From contig NZ_JACVVP010000007.1 in NCBI RefSeq assembly GCF_014534745.1, forward strand, positions 62,001 to 126,000: a DNA stretch of 64,000 bases, given 5' to 3'. Below, piece after piece: positions 26,851-35,290 of this stretch. This DNA is from Flammeovirga sp. EKP202 (lineage in GTDB: Bacteria; Bacteroidota; Bacteroidia; Cytophagales; Flammeovirgaceae). Under the pieces are notes generated by a model. That model was not told where the DNA came from and searched no databases. It worked only from the letters and a program-made list of their open reading frames with translations. Both the position numbers and the translations under genes were made by a program. Position 1 is the first letter of the stretch. Every line of letters starts with the position of its first letter.

Positions 26851-27366
26851 ATGGTAAAATTAATAGATGGCAGCCAAATCTTTGGTACTTTGTGGGAAAT
26901 ATATTTAGAAGCTTTTTCTCCTGCTGAAAGACGTTCCAGAAAAGACCTTATTGATACAATGGAGCTGAAGAATTATTTCTTCAATGGCATAAAATTCAAA
27001 GGTAATAACTGTGGATTGGTAGGTTTTTGGGTGTTTGATGAATTCATTTATATAGAATACCTTGCTATGAAATCTTCAACGAGAGGTTCCGGTGCTGGAA
27101 GTAAATTTTTGGAACACTTTAAAAATATATTTGGCAAAAGGAAGATTATACTGGAAGTTGAACATCCTGTCACTAACATGCAGATAAGAAGGGTCAACTT
27201 TTATAAGAGAAATGGCTTCTTCTACAATAAAGGTTCATTTATACAACCAAAGTACAATGAAGAAATTAAGGAAGACGTTGAATTAAACATCATGTCCTAT
27301 CCAAAAAAATTAGAGAAAGAAGAATTAGCGAAAGTAAAAGAGATTCTTTTTGAAAGAGTATATTAA
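26851..27366 (+). CDS. GNAT family N-acetyltransferase
   Basis: The acetyl-CoA-binding motif A is visible as YIEYLAMKSSTRGSGAGSKF, with RGSGAG at residues 78-83. The strand and helix order around it (KIILEVEHPV, then RRVNFYKRNGFF) is typical of the GNAT fold. The FYKRNGF segment is the usual motif B end. Length is 171 residues, cytosolic. Substrate cannot be predicted. It is a single gene with a terminator right behind it. Confidence 0.85.
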   Translation: MVKLIDGSQIFGTLWEIYLEAFSPAERRSRKDLIDTMELKNYFFNGIKFKGNNCGLVGFWVFDEFIYIEYLAMKSSTRGSGAGSKFLEHFKNIFGKRKIILEVEHPVTNMQIRRVNFYKRNGFFYNKGSFIQPKYNEEIKEDVELNIMSYPKKLEKEELAKVKEILFERVY

Positions 27367-27402
27367 AAAAGGTCGTCTTTAATTGACTAAAGACGACCTT
27401 TT
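27367..27402. terminator. Bidirectional terminator between the GNAT and YhdH-type genes
   Basis: Perfect 10-base arms GGTCGTCTTT and AAAGACGACC, preceded by A6 and followed by T4. It lies between convergent genes. Confidence 0.9.
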
Positions 27403-27405
27403 AAT

Positions 27406-28392
27406 TTATAATTTCACGAGAACTCTACCGCTTACTTGACCTTTAAAAATTGCATTAATTTTATCATCAAGCCCCTCTAAAGTAACCTCCTCAGAGATTT
27501 CTTCTAAATTATTAGGCAACCATTCTTTTCCAATATTTTCCCAAACTATAATTCTTTCCTCTCTAGGGAAGTTTTGAGAATCAATACCAATTAGGCTTAC
27601 CCCTCTTAAAATAAATGGAAATACATTTAATGGTAAATCAAATGAAGCCGCATTACCACAACAAGTCACAACACCTAGTGGGGTGGTAGCTTTAATGGCT
27701 GTTGCAAGATAGTTTCCACCCACAGTATCGATAACCCCTGCAAATTGTGGTTTTAACAACGGTCTTTCACTTCCTTCTAAAAAGGATTCTCTAGACATCA
27801 CCTCAGCAGCACCAATTCCTTTTAAATAGTCTACTTTGTCAGCCTTTCCTGTAACGGTAACAACAGAATATCCTAACTTATTTAAGATGCTCACTGCGAT
27901 ACTACCTACACCGCCAGTCGCACCTGTAACAAGCACGTTACCATCATTAGGAGCTACTTTATCAATTAGCTTATAGACAGACATTGCAGCTGTAAGACCT
28001 GCTGTACCCATCATCATACTTGACTTAACATCTAACCCTTTTGGCATTGGAATGACCCATGAAGCAGGAACTTGAATATATTCAGAAAAACCTCCCCAAG
28101 TATTCATTCCCAAATCATAACTTGTTACAATTACCTCATCACCTTCTTTAAAATCAGATGATTTACTAGACACTACAGTTCCTGAAGCATCGATTCCTGG
28201 AGTATGAGGATAATTTTTTGTTACACCTGGCTTACCTAATGCCGAAAGTGCGTCTTTATAATTCAGAGACGAATAAGCAACTTTTACTAATACTTCACCT
28301 TCTGGAAGGTCACTTATTTGTTTGGTTTGAATGGAAGTTGAAAATTCTTTTTCACCAACTTTTTCGGATACAAAAGCTCTAAATGATGTCAT
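27406..28392 (-). CDS. YhdH/AcuI-type quinone oxidoreductase (acryloyl-CoA reductase family)
   Basis: This is a zinc-free medium-chain dehydrogenase of the YhdH/YhfP branch. Family members reduce acryloyl-CoA or related enoyl compounds with NADPH. Signatures are SSLNYKDALSALGKPGV, YPHTPGIDASGTV and the cofactor loop VLVTGATGGVGSIAVSIL. Length is 328 residues, as expected. Its promoter region shows a -7 element directly followed by a 15-base palindrome, so it is probably controlled by a local repressor (inference). Confidence 0.92.
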   Translation of the reverse strand: MTSFRAFVSEKVGEKEFSTSIQTKQISDLPEGEVLVKVAYSSLNYKDALSALGKPGVTKNYPHTPGIDASGTVVSSKSSDFKEGDEVIVTSYDLGMNTWGGFSEYIQVPASWVIPMPKGLDVKSSMMMGTAGLTAAMSVYKLIDKVAPNDGNVLVTGATGGVGSIAVSILNKLGYSVVTVTGKADKVDYLKGIGAAEVMSRESFLEGSERPLLKPQFAGVIDTVGGNYLATAIKATTPLGVVTCCGNAASFDLPLNVFPFILRGVSLIGIDSQNFPREERIIVWENIGKEWLPNNLEEISEEVTLEGLDDKINAIFKGQVSGRVLVKL

Positions 28393-28446
28393 AAACTAAT
28401 TCGATAAATAATTATGGTTAATATTTATCGCAATGTAGCTGAGTCA

Positions 28447-28461
28447 ACCTAATAATTAGGT
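28447..28461. promoter_or_regulatory. Operator-like palindrome in the YhdH-type promoter
   Basis: The 15-base sequence ACCTAATAATTAGGT is a perfect palindrome around one central base. It starts two bases downstream of the -7 element TACTTTTG and covers the predicted transcription start, a classical repressor position. It lies 55 bases before the start codon. Confidence 0.55.
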
Positions 28462-28463
28462 GA

Positions 28464-28471
28464 CAAAAGTA
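28464..28471 (-). promoter_or_regulatory. Promoter -7 element of the YhdH-type gene
   Basis: On the minus strand TACTTTTG matches TAnnTTTG. The -33 region has no clear TTTG, which would suit an inducible or activator-helped promoter. Confidence 0.45.
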
Positions 28472-28558
28472 GGTGTTTGCTTTACTTCTTACATATATTA
28501 TATTAATAATATTTATTATGCTATAAAAAAATATACAATTGATGTATCTCAAAAAGTA

Positions 28559-29053
28559 TTAATTCTCTTCAATATCTTTTTTAGGGTATTCGTAAAATAA
28601 CTCTTTCCCTTTCCCCAGACTTCTCCAAGAATTGGCATTTTCAAATTCAATAGCAACAACACCAGATGTTGGAATATTTTCGAGATAATCATCGGGTAAA
28701 AAATGATTCCTCAAATCTGTAATAGCCGGGTTGTGAATGACCAACATAATATCTTGAATGTGATCATCAAAGTCCTTGATAATTTCTAGAATCTCATCAT
28801 AAAATGCTTCATAAAAATCTTTCTCAAAATGCAACTTTTTACTCAGTGTTTCAGCAACTTTCTCAGCTGTCACTTTCGTTCTTTTGGCAGGAGAACTAAT
28901 TATAAGCTCTGGTTTTATCGACTTTTCGAATAAAATCTCTGAGATTTTTACAATATCATTCTTCCCTCTGCTGTTTAAAGGACGGTCAAAATCAGAAATG
29001 ATTGGATTTTTCCAACTTGACTTTCCATGACGCATTAATATTAACCTCTTCAA
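28559..29053 (-). CDS. SixA-like histidine phosphatase
   Basis: This is a small phosphohistidine phosphatase of the histidine phosphatase superfamily, 164 residues, cytosolic. The catalytic motif is R8-H9-G10 in LILMRHGKSSWK. The second conserved Arg is in SSPAKRTKVTA, and the second His is His107 in MLVIHNPAITDL. E. coli SixA acts on phosphohistidine in HPt domains or in the nitrogen phosphotransfer system. The target here is not known. It stands alone between two longer intergenic regions. Confidence 0.9.
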   Translation of the reverse strand: MKRLILMRHGKSSWKNPIISDFDRPLNSRGKNDIVKISEILFEKSIKPELIISSPAKRTKVTAEKVAETLSKKLHFEKDFYEAFYDEILEIIKDFDDHIQDIMLVIHNPAITDLRNHFLPDDYLENIPTSGVVAIEFENANSWRSLGKGKELFYEYPKKDIEEN

Positions 29054-29290
29054 TTTCCCTTAATCTTTATTTTATACTAAATTACTTCTGATTTTTTTAT
29101 AAAAAAACCCGATAGGCGTTATATTTGATATTGTTAAATAAGTTTAAGGACTTAAGTAAGTAATTATACTACAAAATCAATATTAGCAATAAGGTTTGGT
29201 CTACAATTGAGTTGATATCATCTGATCACTTCATAAAGGCCATCAAGCAAATATTAATTTCTCAATTTTATTAAAACTTTATCTATTCAA

Positions 29291-30451
29291 TTGGTTCAAA
29301 TTCTTAAATACCTACTAGGTTCAATCCTCCTATTCACTTGTTGTATTACGGATCTACTTGCACAAGTAGAGACTCCTAAATATGTCAATGAATACCTAGC
29401 CATTGGCGTTGGTGCAAAAGCCTTAGCTATGGGAAATTCTCAAACTGAATTGGTCGATGATGCAACATCAGGGTATTGGAACCCTGCCGGGTTATTGAAT
29501 ATTGAAGACAAATATACCATCTCATTAATGCACGCTCAGTATTTTGCGGGTATTGCCAACTATGATTTTGTAGGATTTGCCACAAAAATTGACGACCGTT
29601 CTGCTTTAGGTATTTCTGCGATTCGTTTTGGTGTTGATGATATACCTGACACCCGCTATTTATTTGATCAAGACGGCAGACTTAATTGGGATAACGTTCA
29701 AAGTTTTTCGGCTTCTGATTATGCCTTCCTCTTTTCTTATGCTAGAAAATTCCCTCAACTACCTAATGTCAGATTTGGAGCAAATGCCAAAATCATTTAT
29801 CGAAATGCGGGACAGTTTGCTAATGCGTGGGGGTTTGGTTTAGACTTTGGATTTCAATGGTCTAAAGATAATTGGAAAGTTGGGGTGACTGCGAAAGATA
29901 TTACAGGTACCTATAATATTTGGACTTACAACCCTGCCACCTATTATGATGTATTTGCTTCAACTGGGAATACAATTCCTGACAATTCAATTGAAGCTGC
30001 TACTCCACGGTTAATTATTGGATTAGCAAAACATTTTCCTTTGTGGAAACGAAGTCAGTTGGAAGATGCTGAAGAACTAATGGGATTACTAGTTTCCATT
30101 GGTGCTGATCTTACTTTTGATGGACAAAGAAATACGGTCATCAGAAGTGAATTAATGAGTTTAGATCCACATGCAGGACTTGAACTTCATTATCAAAAAA
30201 TGATCTTTCTTAGAGGTGGTATATCTCAATTTCAATATATCAAAGAGTTTGATGGCTCCGAAACGCTTGAGTACCTTCCTAGTTTTGGAGCAGGTTTAGC
30301 CTTCAAAGGTTTTACCGTTGACTATGCTCTTACGAATATTGGAGACATCTCAACAGCCTCTCTTTATTCTCATATTTTCAGTTTAAAAGTAAATTTCGGG
30401 CATTCTATTAAGCGTACAGTAAATACCCCAAAAAGCGACAAATACTACTAA
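29291..30451 (+). CDS. PorV/PorQ-type outer-membrane beta-barrel protein
   Basis: Family blocks AIGVGAKALAMGNSQTELVD, SGYWNPAGLL and MHAQYFAGIANYDFVGFAT are typical of PorV/PorQ-like proteins, relatives of FadL that assist the type IX secretion system. A signal peptide runs to about residue 25 (CCITDLLAQ). The frame has no ATG before the signal peptide: the upstream stop is at 29255 and the first usable start is TTG at 29291, so a non-ATG start is very likely. Length is 386 residues, outer membrane. It is followed by a TPR gene and a TPR/PD40 gene in the same direction. A -7-like TATATTTG lies at 29119-29126. Confidence 0.85.
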   Translation: MVQILKYLLGSILLFTCCITDLLAQVETPKYVNEYLAIGVGAKALAMGNSQTELVDDATSGYWNPAGLLNIEDKYTISLMHAQYFAGIANYDFVGFATKIDDRSALGISAIRFGVDDIPDTRYLFDQDGRLNWDNVQSFSASDYAFLFSYARKFPQLPNVRFGANAKIIYRNAGQFANAWGFGLDFGFQWSKDNWKVGVTAKDITGTYNIWTYNPATYYDVFASTGNTIPDNSIEAATPRLIIGLAKHFPLWKRSQLEDAEELMGLLVSIGADLTFDGQRNTVIRSELMSLDPHAGLELHYQKMIFLRGGISQFQYIKEFDGSETLEYLPSFGAGLAFKGFTVDYALTNIGDISTASLYSHIFSLKVNFGHSIKRTVNTPKSDKYY

Positions 30452-30554
30452 ATCGTTAATATTCAGTCACATTAATTATTAAAATTTGGTAAATCTTGTG
30501 TTTATTTAGTAAAATTGCATTAGTGATGTTATTACTGCATTTTTTTTATTACTG

Positions 30555-31607
30555 ATGAAATCTACTTACTTACTTATACTAATTACTATCAAATTTACTG
30601 TACTACATATTGGACTGAGTATAACAAACTGCATAGCTCAAGAATTTGACGCACCTAAAATTGAAATCTCTCAGGATAATAATTCCAACAGTAACAAATG
30701 TAAATCTCTTTTTGAGGTCAATAATACCTTACAAAAAGATCCACTGAATTCTAATGCCTTATTTTTAAGGGGTAAGATAAAAATTGAGATGGGTGCTTTT
30801 AAAGGTGCTCAAACAGACTTGACTCTTGCTTTAAGAGATTACAGGTCCAAAAATCGCATAGAAATATATTACCTTAGAGGGCTCTCCTACTACATGGAAA
30901 ATGACTTTCTAAATGCTATTGCTGATTTTGACAGTGTAATTTTTATTCAACCTCATCATATAGACGCACTCTGGAAAAAGGCACAATCCTATTATTTTTT
31001 AGGAGCTAATGGAGAAGCTATCTCGCTATTAGATAACATCACCAGAATCAACCCTGACAATCCAATTACATGGCATGATTTGGGAGCCTTATATTATAAA
31101 AACAAAATGCTTGACAAAGCGAAAGATTGCTTCACTAAATCATTAATTCTTAATCCTCAATTATCCATTTCGTATAATCATAGAGGTATTATTTATGAAA
31201 ATCAAAAGCAATATTCATTAGCTTTTGACGATTTCACTAGAGCAATTCAGTATGACACTACATATGTGGATGCATACAACAACAGAGGTTTGATTTATAT
31301 GCATTTTGAAGATTACAGCCAAGCTGAAGGTGATTTTTCAGATGCTATATTACATAGTAAAGATACAGCCAAAGAAGCACTTAATAATAGAGCATTAGCA
31401 AGATGCATTCTTGGAAATTATGAAGAAAGCCTTGACGATATTAACGACCTTATCGATAACTTCCCTTTTTATTCGCAAGCCTATATCACAAGAGGCGACA
31501 TCAAGGAGTATATGCATGATGACAGTGGAGCTTGCTCTGATTGGCAAAAGGCTGCGGAACTCGGCAATTTGATTGGGATTCAATACACCCAATCTGCATG
31601 CCATTAA
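30555..31607 (+). CDS. Secreted TPR protein
   Basis: An N-terminal signal peptide (about 28 residues, ending NCIAQ) is followed by seven or eight tetratricopeptide repeats covering most of the protein. Clear units are IYYLRGLSYYMENDFLNAIA, TWHDLGALYYKNKMLDKAKD and AYNNRGLIYMHFEDYSQAEG. It should act as a periplasmic or envelope scaffold for protein contacts. Length is 350 residues. Twelve bases separate it from the next TPR/PD40 gene, so the two are co-transcribed. Confidence 0.88.
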   Translation: MKSTYLLILITIKFTVLHIGLSITNCIAQEFDAPKIEISQDNNSNSNKCKSLFEVNNTLQKDPLNSNALFLRGKIKIEMGAFKGAQTDLTLALRDYRSKNRIEIYYLRGLSYYMENDFLNAIADFDSVIFIQPHHIDALWKKAQSYYFLGANGEAISLLDNITRINPDNPITWHDLGALYYKNKMLDKAKDCFTKSLILNPQLSISYNHRGIIYENQKQYSLAFDDFTRAIQYDTTYVDAYNNRGLIYMHFEDYSQAEGDFSDAILHSKDTAKEALNNRALARCILGNYEESLDDINDLIDNFPFYSQAYITRGDIKEYMHDDSGACSDWQKAAELGNLIGIQYTQSACH

Positions 31608-31618
31608 AAAACTAGACA

Positions 31619-33133
31619 ATGAAGCATTTTTTTTTATCCATCTATTTTTTATTTCTAGTAAACTTTACTTGGTCTCAAGAAGTAACAAAAGATAGCGTAA
31701 CCTATACTGAAAATTTAGTATCTCTTAATGATAATGATATGACCTTTGTGAAAAGGCTTATAGAATTAGGAGATAGCCTTTTCTTTGAACTAAAACAACC
31801 TGATGAAGCGTTCAAATACTACCTCGGTGGATATGATTATTTGGTCAATGACGCTGAACTCAACTTAAAAATCGGTCAATGCTATTTAGCATCTGTCACT
31901 GAAGAAAAATCGCTTGCCATACCCTACTTTTTAAAAGCCTTAGCACTTAATCATGGGCAAAAAGATCCTGAATTATATTATAATTTAGGGCAAGCCTACC
32001 ATTATGATGAGCAATGGGATAAAGCTTTAACCTACTATAAGAAGGCAAAGCTGAATATGAAAAATAGCGAAATGCGTAAAGTCAATAAAAGAATTGAAGA
32101 GGTCATTTATGGAAAGAAGGCTTATGCTAATCCACAAAAAAATATAATTGTAAGGAATTTAGGCCCACAAGTAAACTCTAAATATTCAGATTTTTGCCCA
32201 CTCATTGACGCAGCAGAAAGGGACCTTTATTTTACAAGTAGAAGACATGAATTCAGGTCCGACAATCCTGATATAAGAACGCACTTATATGAAAGTATCT
32301 ATTTTAGTCAAAGAAAAGATTTTAAAAATTGGACTACGCCCTACCCTTCAGGGCACCCATTGAATGATGATGGGCATACTGCTACAGTCTCTATTTCAAT
32401 GGATGGAAGTGAAATGATTCTTTACAGAGAAGGCCACCTATGGATTTCTTATAAAGAAAATACCTCTTGGTCAAAACCAAAAAAACTCCCCAACACTATT
32501 AACAGCGTATACGTAGAAACTTCGGCCTGTTTAAATTATAGTATGGACACGCTCTACTATGTCAGCAGTAACGAAGACCTCTCAATGGGTGGTTTAGATA
32601 TTTTCATGTCTGTAAAAGGGCAAGATGGAAGATGGAAAAGAGGCAAAACACTAGGTCATGTGATTAATACAGAATATGATGAAGAAGGTGTGGCTTTATC
32701 GAGAGACGGAAATACACTTTATTTTAGCTCTAGAGGACATGATTCCATGGGAGGGTATGATGTTTTTAAATCTACAAAAGACTTTCAAGGAAACTGGAGT
32801 ACACCTGTTAATTTGGGGGCTCCAATAAACTCTCCGCATGATGATGTTTACTTTATGATGCGTGCCAATGGAAGACATGCCTATTATTCTTCCTCAAGAA
32901 AAGGAGGATATGGTGAGAAAGATATCTACAGAATCACAATTATAGACCATCAAAAAGAATTTTCTCTAGCAAAAAAAGATATTGACTTTTTACTTTTAAA
33001 CAAAGATTCAATTAATACCAAACATACACCAAGCGATATTGATCATCTGAAAGAAGTTAGAGAAACAGCGTTAAATGCAACAGTAGATATGCTGAAAACT
33101 TTATTTCAAGTTTCAACTTCTCAAATAGAATAA
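31619..33133 (+). CDS. Secreted TPR and PD40 (WD40-like) beta-propeller protein
   Basis: A signal peptide (residues 1-19, FTWSQ) is followed by TPR-like helices (about 55-160) and a PD40-type propeller (about 170-435). Its blades are recognisable from SDFCPLIDAAERDLYFTSRR, GNTLYFSSRGHDSMGGYDVF and HAYYSSSRKGGYGEKDIYRI. This is the N-terminal architecture of PorE-like proteins, but the OmpA peptidoglycan-binding domain that PorE carries is absent; the protein ends in a short helical tail. Length is 504 residues. It may work with the preceding PorV-like and TPR proteins at the outer membrane. Confidence 0.85.
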   Translation: MKHFFLSIYFLFLVNFTWSQEVTKDSVTYTENLVSLNDNDMTFVKRLIELGDSLFFELKQPDEAFKYYLGGYDYLVNDAELNLKIGQCYLASVTEEKSLAIPYFLKALALNHGQKDPELYYNLGQAYHYDEQWDKALTYYKKAKLNMKNSEMRKVNKRIEEVIYGKKAYANPQKNIIVRNLGPQVNSKYSDFCPLIDAAERDLYFTSRRHEFRSDNPDIRTHLYESIYFSQRKDFKNWTTPYPSGHPLNDDGHTATVSISMDGSEMILYREGHLWISYKENTSWSKPKKLPNTINSVYVETSACLNYSMDTLYYVSSNEDLSMGGLDIFMSVKGQDGRWKRGKTLGHVINTEYDEEGVALSRDGNTLYFSSRGHDSMGGYDVFKSTKDFQGNWSTPVNLGAPINSPHDDVYFMMRANGRHAYYSSSRKGGYGEKDIYRITIIDHQKEFSLAKKDIDFLLLNKDSINTKHTPSDIDHLKEVRETALNATVDMLKTLFQVSTSQIE

Positions 33134-33358
33134 ATTAAAGTTTTGGGTTATCTGTAATAAGTAAAATATGGTCGTGTTTAAATTTCACACCGTTCGATTA
33201 TTACATATTCAACCCCTCTGTTCATTCAATAATTAGTTAAACAAAAAATTTTAGCTCCACAATTACCATTATAGTAGCACTTAATAAAGAATTATTTTGA
33301 AGTAAAAAGTGGTGTGTAAACATGAAGTTGTTATTTTTGCACTTCAAATTGAAACATT

Positions 33359-33778
33359 ATGATTTACATCAATAGAAGAGAGTTCTTTAATGCAGCTCAC
33401 AAGTTGTACAATCCCAAGTGGACAAAAGAACAAAATGAGGCGTTTTTTGGACCTTGTGCTAATGAAAATTGGCATGGTCACAACTTCGAGATGCTTGTTA
33501 CCGTAAAAGGTGAGCCTGATCCAGATACAGGATATGTAATGAACATGAAGGATTTAGGCAAGATCATGAAAGAAGAAATCATCGATAAAGTAGATCACAA
33601 AAACTTGAATATGGATGTAGACTTCTTGAAAGACAAAATGACAAGCTGCGAGACTTTAGCAATGGAATTTTGGAAGATCTTAGCTCCAAAAGTAAAAGAT
33701 TTTGCTCCTAATGCTGAACTTCATTGTATTGAATTACATGAAACAAGAAAGAACTTTGTTCAGTATTATGGCGGATAA
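33359..33778 (+). CDS. 6-pyruvoyl-tetrahydropterin synthase (eukaryote-like PTPS/QueD family)
   Basis: This is a T-fold pterin synthase acting on dihydroneopterin triphosphate. The zinc ligands are His14 (FFNAAHKLYN), His39 and His41 (NWHGHNFE), and Cys33 (GPCANEN) is the catalytic Cys. From memory, the stretches DPDTGYVMNMKDL and VDHKNLNMDV are strikingly like animal PTPS, closer than to bacterial QueD. It probably makes 6-pyruvoyl-tetrahydropterin or feeds a related pterin route. A separate, typical QueD is encoded at 59273-59629. Length is 139 residues. The gene stands alone and is followed by a terminator. Confidence 0.85.
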   Translation: MIYINRREFFNAAHKLYNPKWTKEQNEAFFGPCANENWHGHNFEMLVTVKGEPDPDTGYVMNMKDLGKIMKEEIIDKVDHKNLNMDVDFLKDKMTSCETLAMEFWKILAPKVKDFAPNAELHCIELHETRKNFVQYYGG

Positions 33779-33804
33779 TACCAATTGCTACAATGATATT
33801 TATG

Positions 33805-33836
33805 AAAGGATGCTTTAAATAAGCATCCTTTTTTTA
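33805..33836 (+). terminator. Terminator of the PTPS-like gene
   Basis: Arms AAAGGATGCTT and AAGCATCCTTT with a 5-base loop are followed by more T residues. It lies 26 bases after the stop codon. Confidence 0.9.
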
Positions 33837-33924
33837 TTTTTGTTTAATCATTGGTATCAAGGAAAAGAGAATTATTCGTTAATTTCATCTTAGAACCAAC
33901 ATTTTTTTACCATACTTCTTAACA

Positions 33925-35055
33925 ATGAAATACTATTTGATAGCAGGAGAGAAATCAGGAGATTTACATGCTTCCAACTTAATGAAAGAGATACTTCAAA
34001 ATGATCCGGAAGCTGAATTCCGTTTTTGGGGTGGTGAAGAGATGCAAAAAGTTGGAGGTGAACTAATTCATCATTATTCTGAAATCTCGTTTATGGGATT
34101 TTTAGAGGTTGCCAAGAATTTGATGACCATCAGAAGGTTTATGAATTATTGTAAGAAGGATATCTTATGCTGGAAGCCTGATGTTGTAATCTTAGTGGAT
34201 TTCTCTGGCTTTAATTTAAAAATAGCGAAATACGTTAAGCCAAGAGGTACTAAAGTCTTCTATTATATTTCTCCTAAAGTATGGGCTTGGAATCAAAGTA
34301 GAGCAAAAAGAATCCGTAATGTGGTAGATAGAATGTTTGTGATCATGCATTTTGAAAAAGCATTCTACAAAAAATATGATTATGATGTAGATTATGTAGG
34401 CAATCCACTTTTTGATGCCATAAATCAGTTTGAGCCATCTCCAACCTTCCTGCAAGACAATCAATTAGATCCTGACAAAAAGATCATTACCATTCTACCT
34501 GGGAGTAGATATCAAGAAGTTAGCTCTATTATGAATACTATGCTGACTATCATCCCTAAATATGATAGCAATGAATTCCAGTTTGTGGTAGCTGGTGTTG
34601 AACATCTACCTTCTGAACTTTATGATGAAGCAAAGAAACTTGGAGTTAAAGTGATCTTCAATCAAACTTATGATTTGCTAACAAAAGCTACTTCTGCAGT
34701 AGTCACTTCAGGAACAGCAACACTTGAAACGGCTTTATTTGAAGTCCCTCAAGTAGTATGCTATAGAACTAGTCCTGTAACTTACAGTATTATTAAAGCT
34801 TTAATCAAAGTTCGTTTTATCTCTTTAGTAAACTTAATTGCTGACAAAGAAGTAGTGAAAGAACTAATTCAAGGTGAGTTTACAACAGAAAACCTTGAAA
34901 AAGAATTGGGTTATACTTTGGATGAAAAGCGAGAGAAAATCATTCAAGATTATAAAGAAATGAAAGCGATGATTAAAACAGAAGGTACTTCTAAAAAGGC
35001 TGCATCATTGATGTACAAGTACTTGACCGAAGGAATTCCGGAGCAGAAGTTTTAA
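33925..35055 (+). CDS. lpxB: Lipid-A-disaccharide synthase
   Basis: LpxB joins UDP-diacylglucosamine and lipid X to the lipid A disaccharide at the inner face of the cytoplasmic membrane. The N-terminus MKYYLIAGEKSGDLHASNLM and ISFMGFLEVAKN are diagnostic, as are YYISPKVWAWNQSRAKRI and the nucleotide-sugar part ILPGSRYQEV. TSGTATLETALFEVPQVVCY marks the C-terminal GT-B half. Length is 376 residues. It is a single gene with its own terminator. Confidence 0.97.
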   Translation: MKYYLIAGEKSGDLHASNLMKEILQNDPEAEFRFWGGEEMQKVGGELIHHYSEISFMGFLEVAKNLMTIRRFMNYCKKDILCWKPDVVILVDFSGFNLKIAKYVKPRGTKVFYYISPKVWAWNQSRAKRIRNVVDRMFVIMHFEKAFYKKYDYDVDYVGNPLFDAINQFEPSPTFLQDNQLDPDKKIITILPGSRYQEVSSIMNTMLTIIPKYDSNEFQFVVAGVEHLPSELYDEAKKLGVKVIFNQTYDLLTKATSAVVTSGTATLETALFEVPQVVCYRTSPVTYSIIKALIKVRFISLVNLIADKEVVKELIQGEFTTENLEKELGYTLDEKREKIIQDYKEMKAMIKTEGTSKKAASLMYKYLTEGIPEQKF

Positions 35056-35079
35056 TTTCAACTCTGAATATACTGAAAT

Positions 35080-35121
35080 AAAAAACTCATACTTCCCGAT
35101 CAAGAAAGTATGAGTTTTTTT
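35080..35121 (+). terminator. Terminator of lpxB
   Basis: Perfect 15-base arms (AAAAAACTCATACTT and its complement) enclose an 11-base loop. It starts 25 bases after the lpxB stop. Confidence 0.9.
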
Positions 35122-35181
35122 ATTGACCTTTAAACTGGTTCAAGTCTTAAGCTGAAAGCGTGACTTGGACCTATATATGAA

Positions 35182-35282
35182 AAAAGTCTGTAGACTTTTA
35201 GGTCTGTTTGGTATTGCTATAAGTCTTCAGACTTATAGCAATTATGAGCACAAGTGACGCTCCGCTGAACACTTGCGCAAGT
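35182..35282. repeat. Cluster of palindromes between lpxB and the DUF4292 gene
   Basis: Three dyads lie within 101 bases. The first is at 35182-35199 (AAAAGTCT / AGACTTTT, 2-base centre). The second is a 30-base one at 35213-35242 (14-base arms starting ATTGCTATAAGTCT, 2-base centre). The third is ACTTGCGCAAGT at 35271-35282. A further pair CAAGTG/CACTTG spans 35251-35275. The first two share the core AGTCT-NN-AGACT. The cluster lies outside the lpxB terminator and resembles a REP-type or MITE-like repeat rather than a gene end. Confidence 0.6.
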
Positions 35283-35290
35283 ATAGATTA

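Noticed and set aside
29119-29291. An ATG start for the PorV-like gene
   Set aside because: The frame is closed by a stop at 29255 and contains no ATG before the signal peptide; TTG at 29291 is the only reasonable start.
30518-30549. A terminator between the PorV-like and TPR genes
   Set aside because: The hairpin has a 3-base bulge and a wobble pair and abuts the next start codon; it is too weak to report as a terminator.
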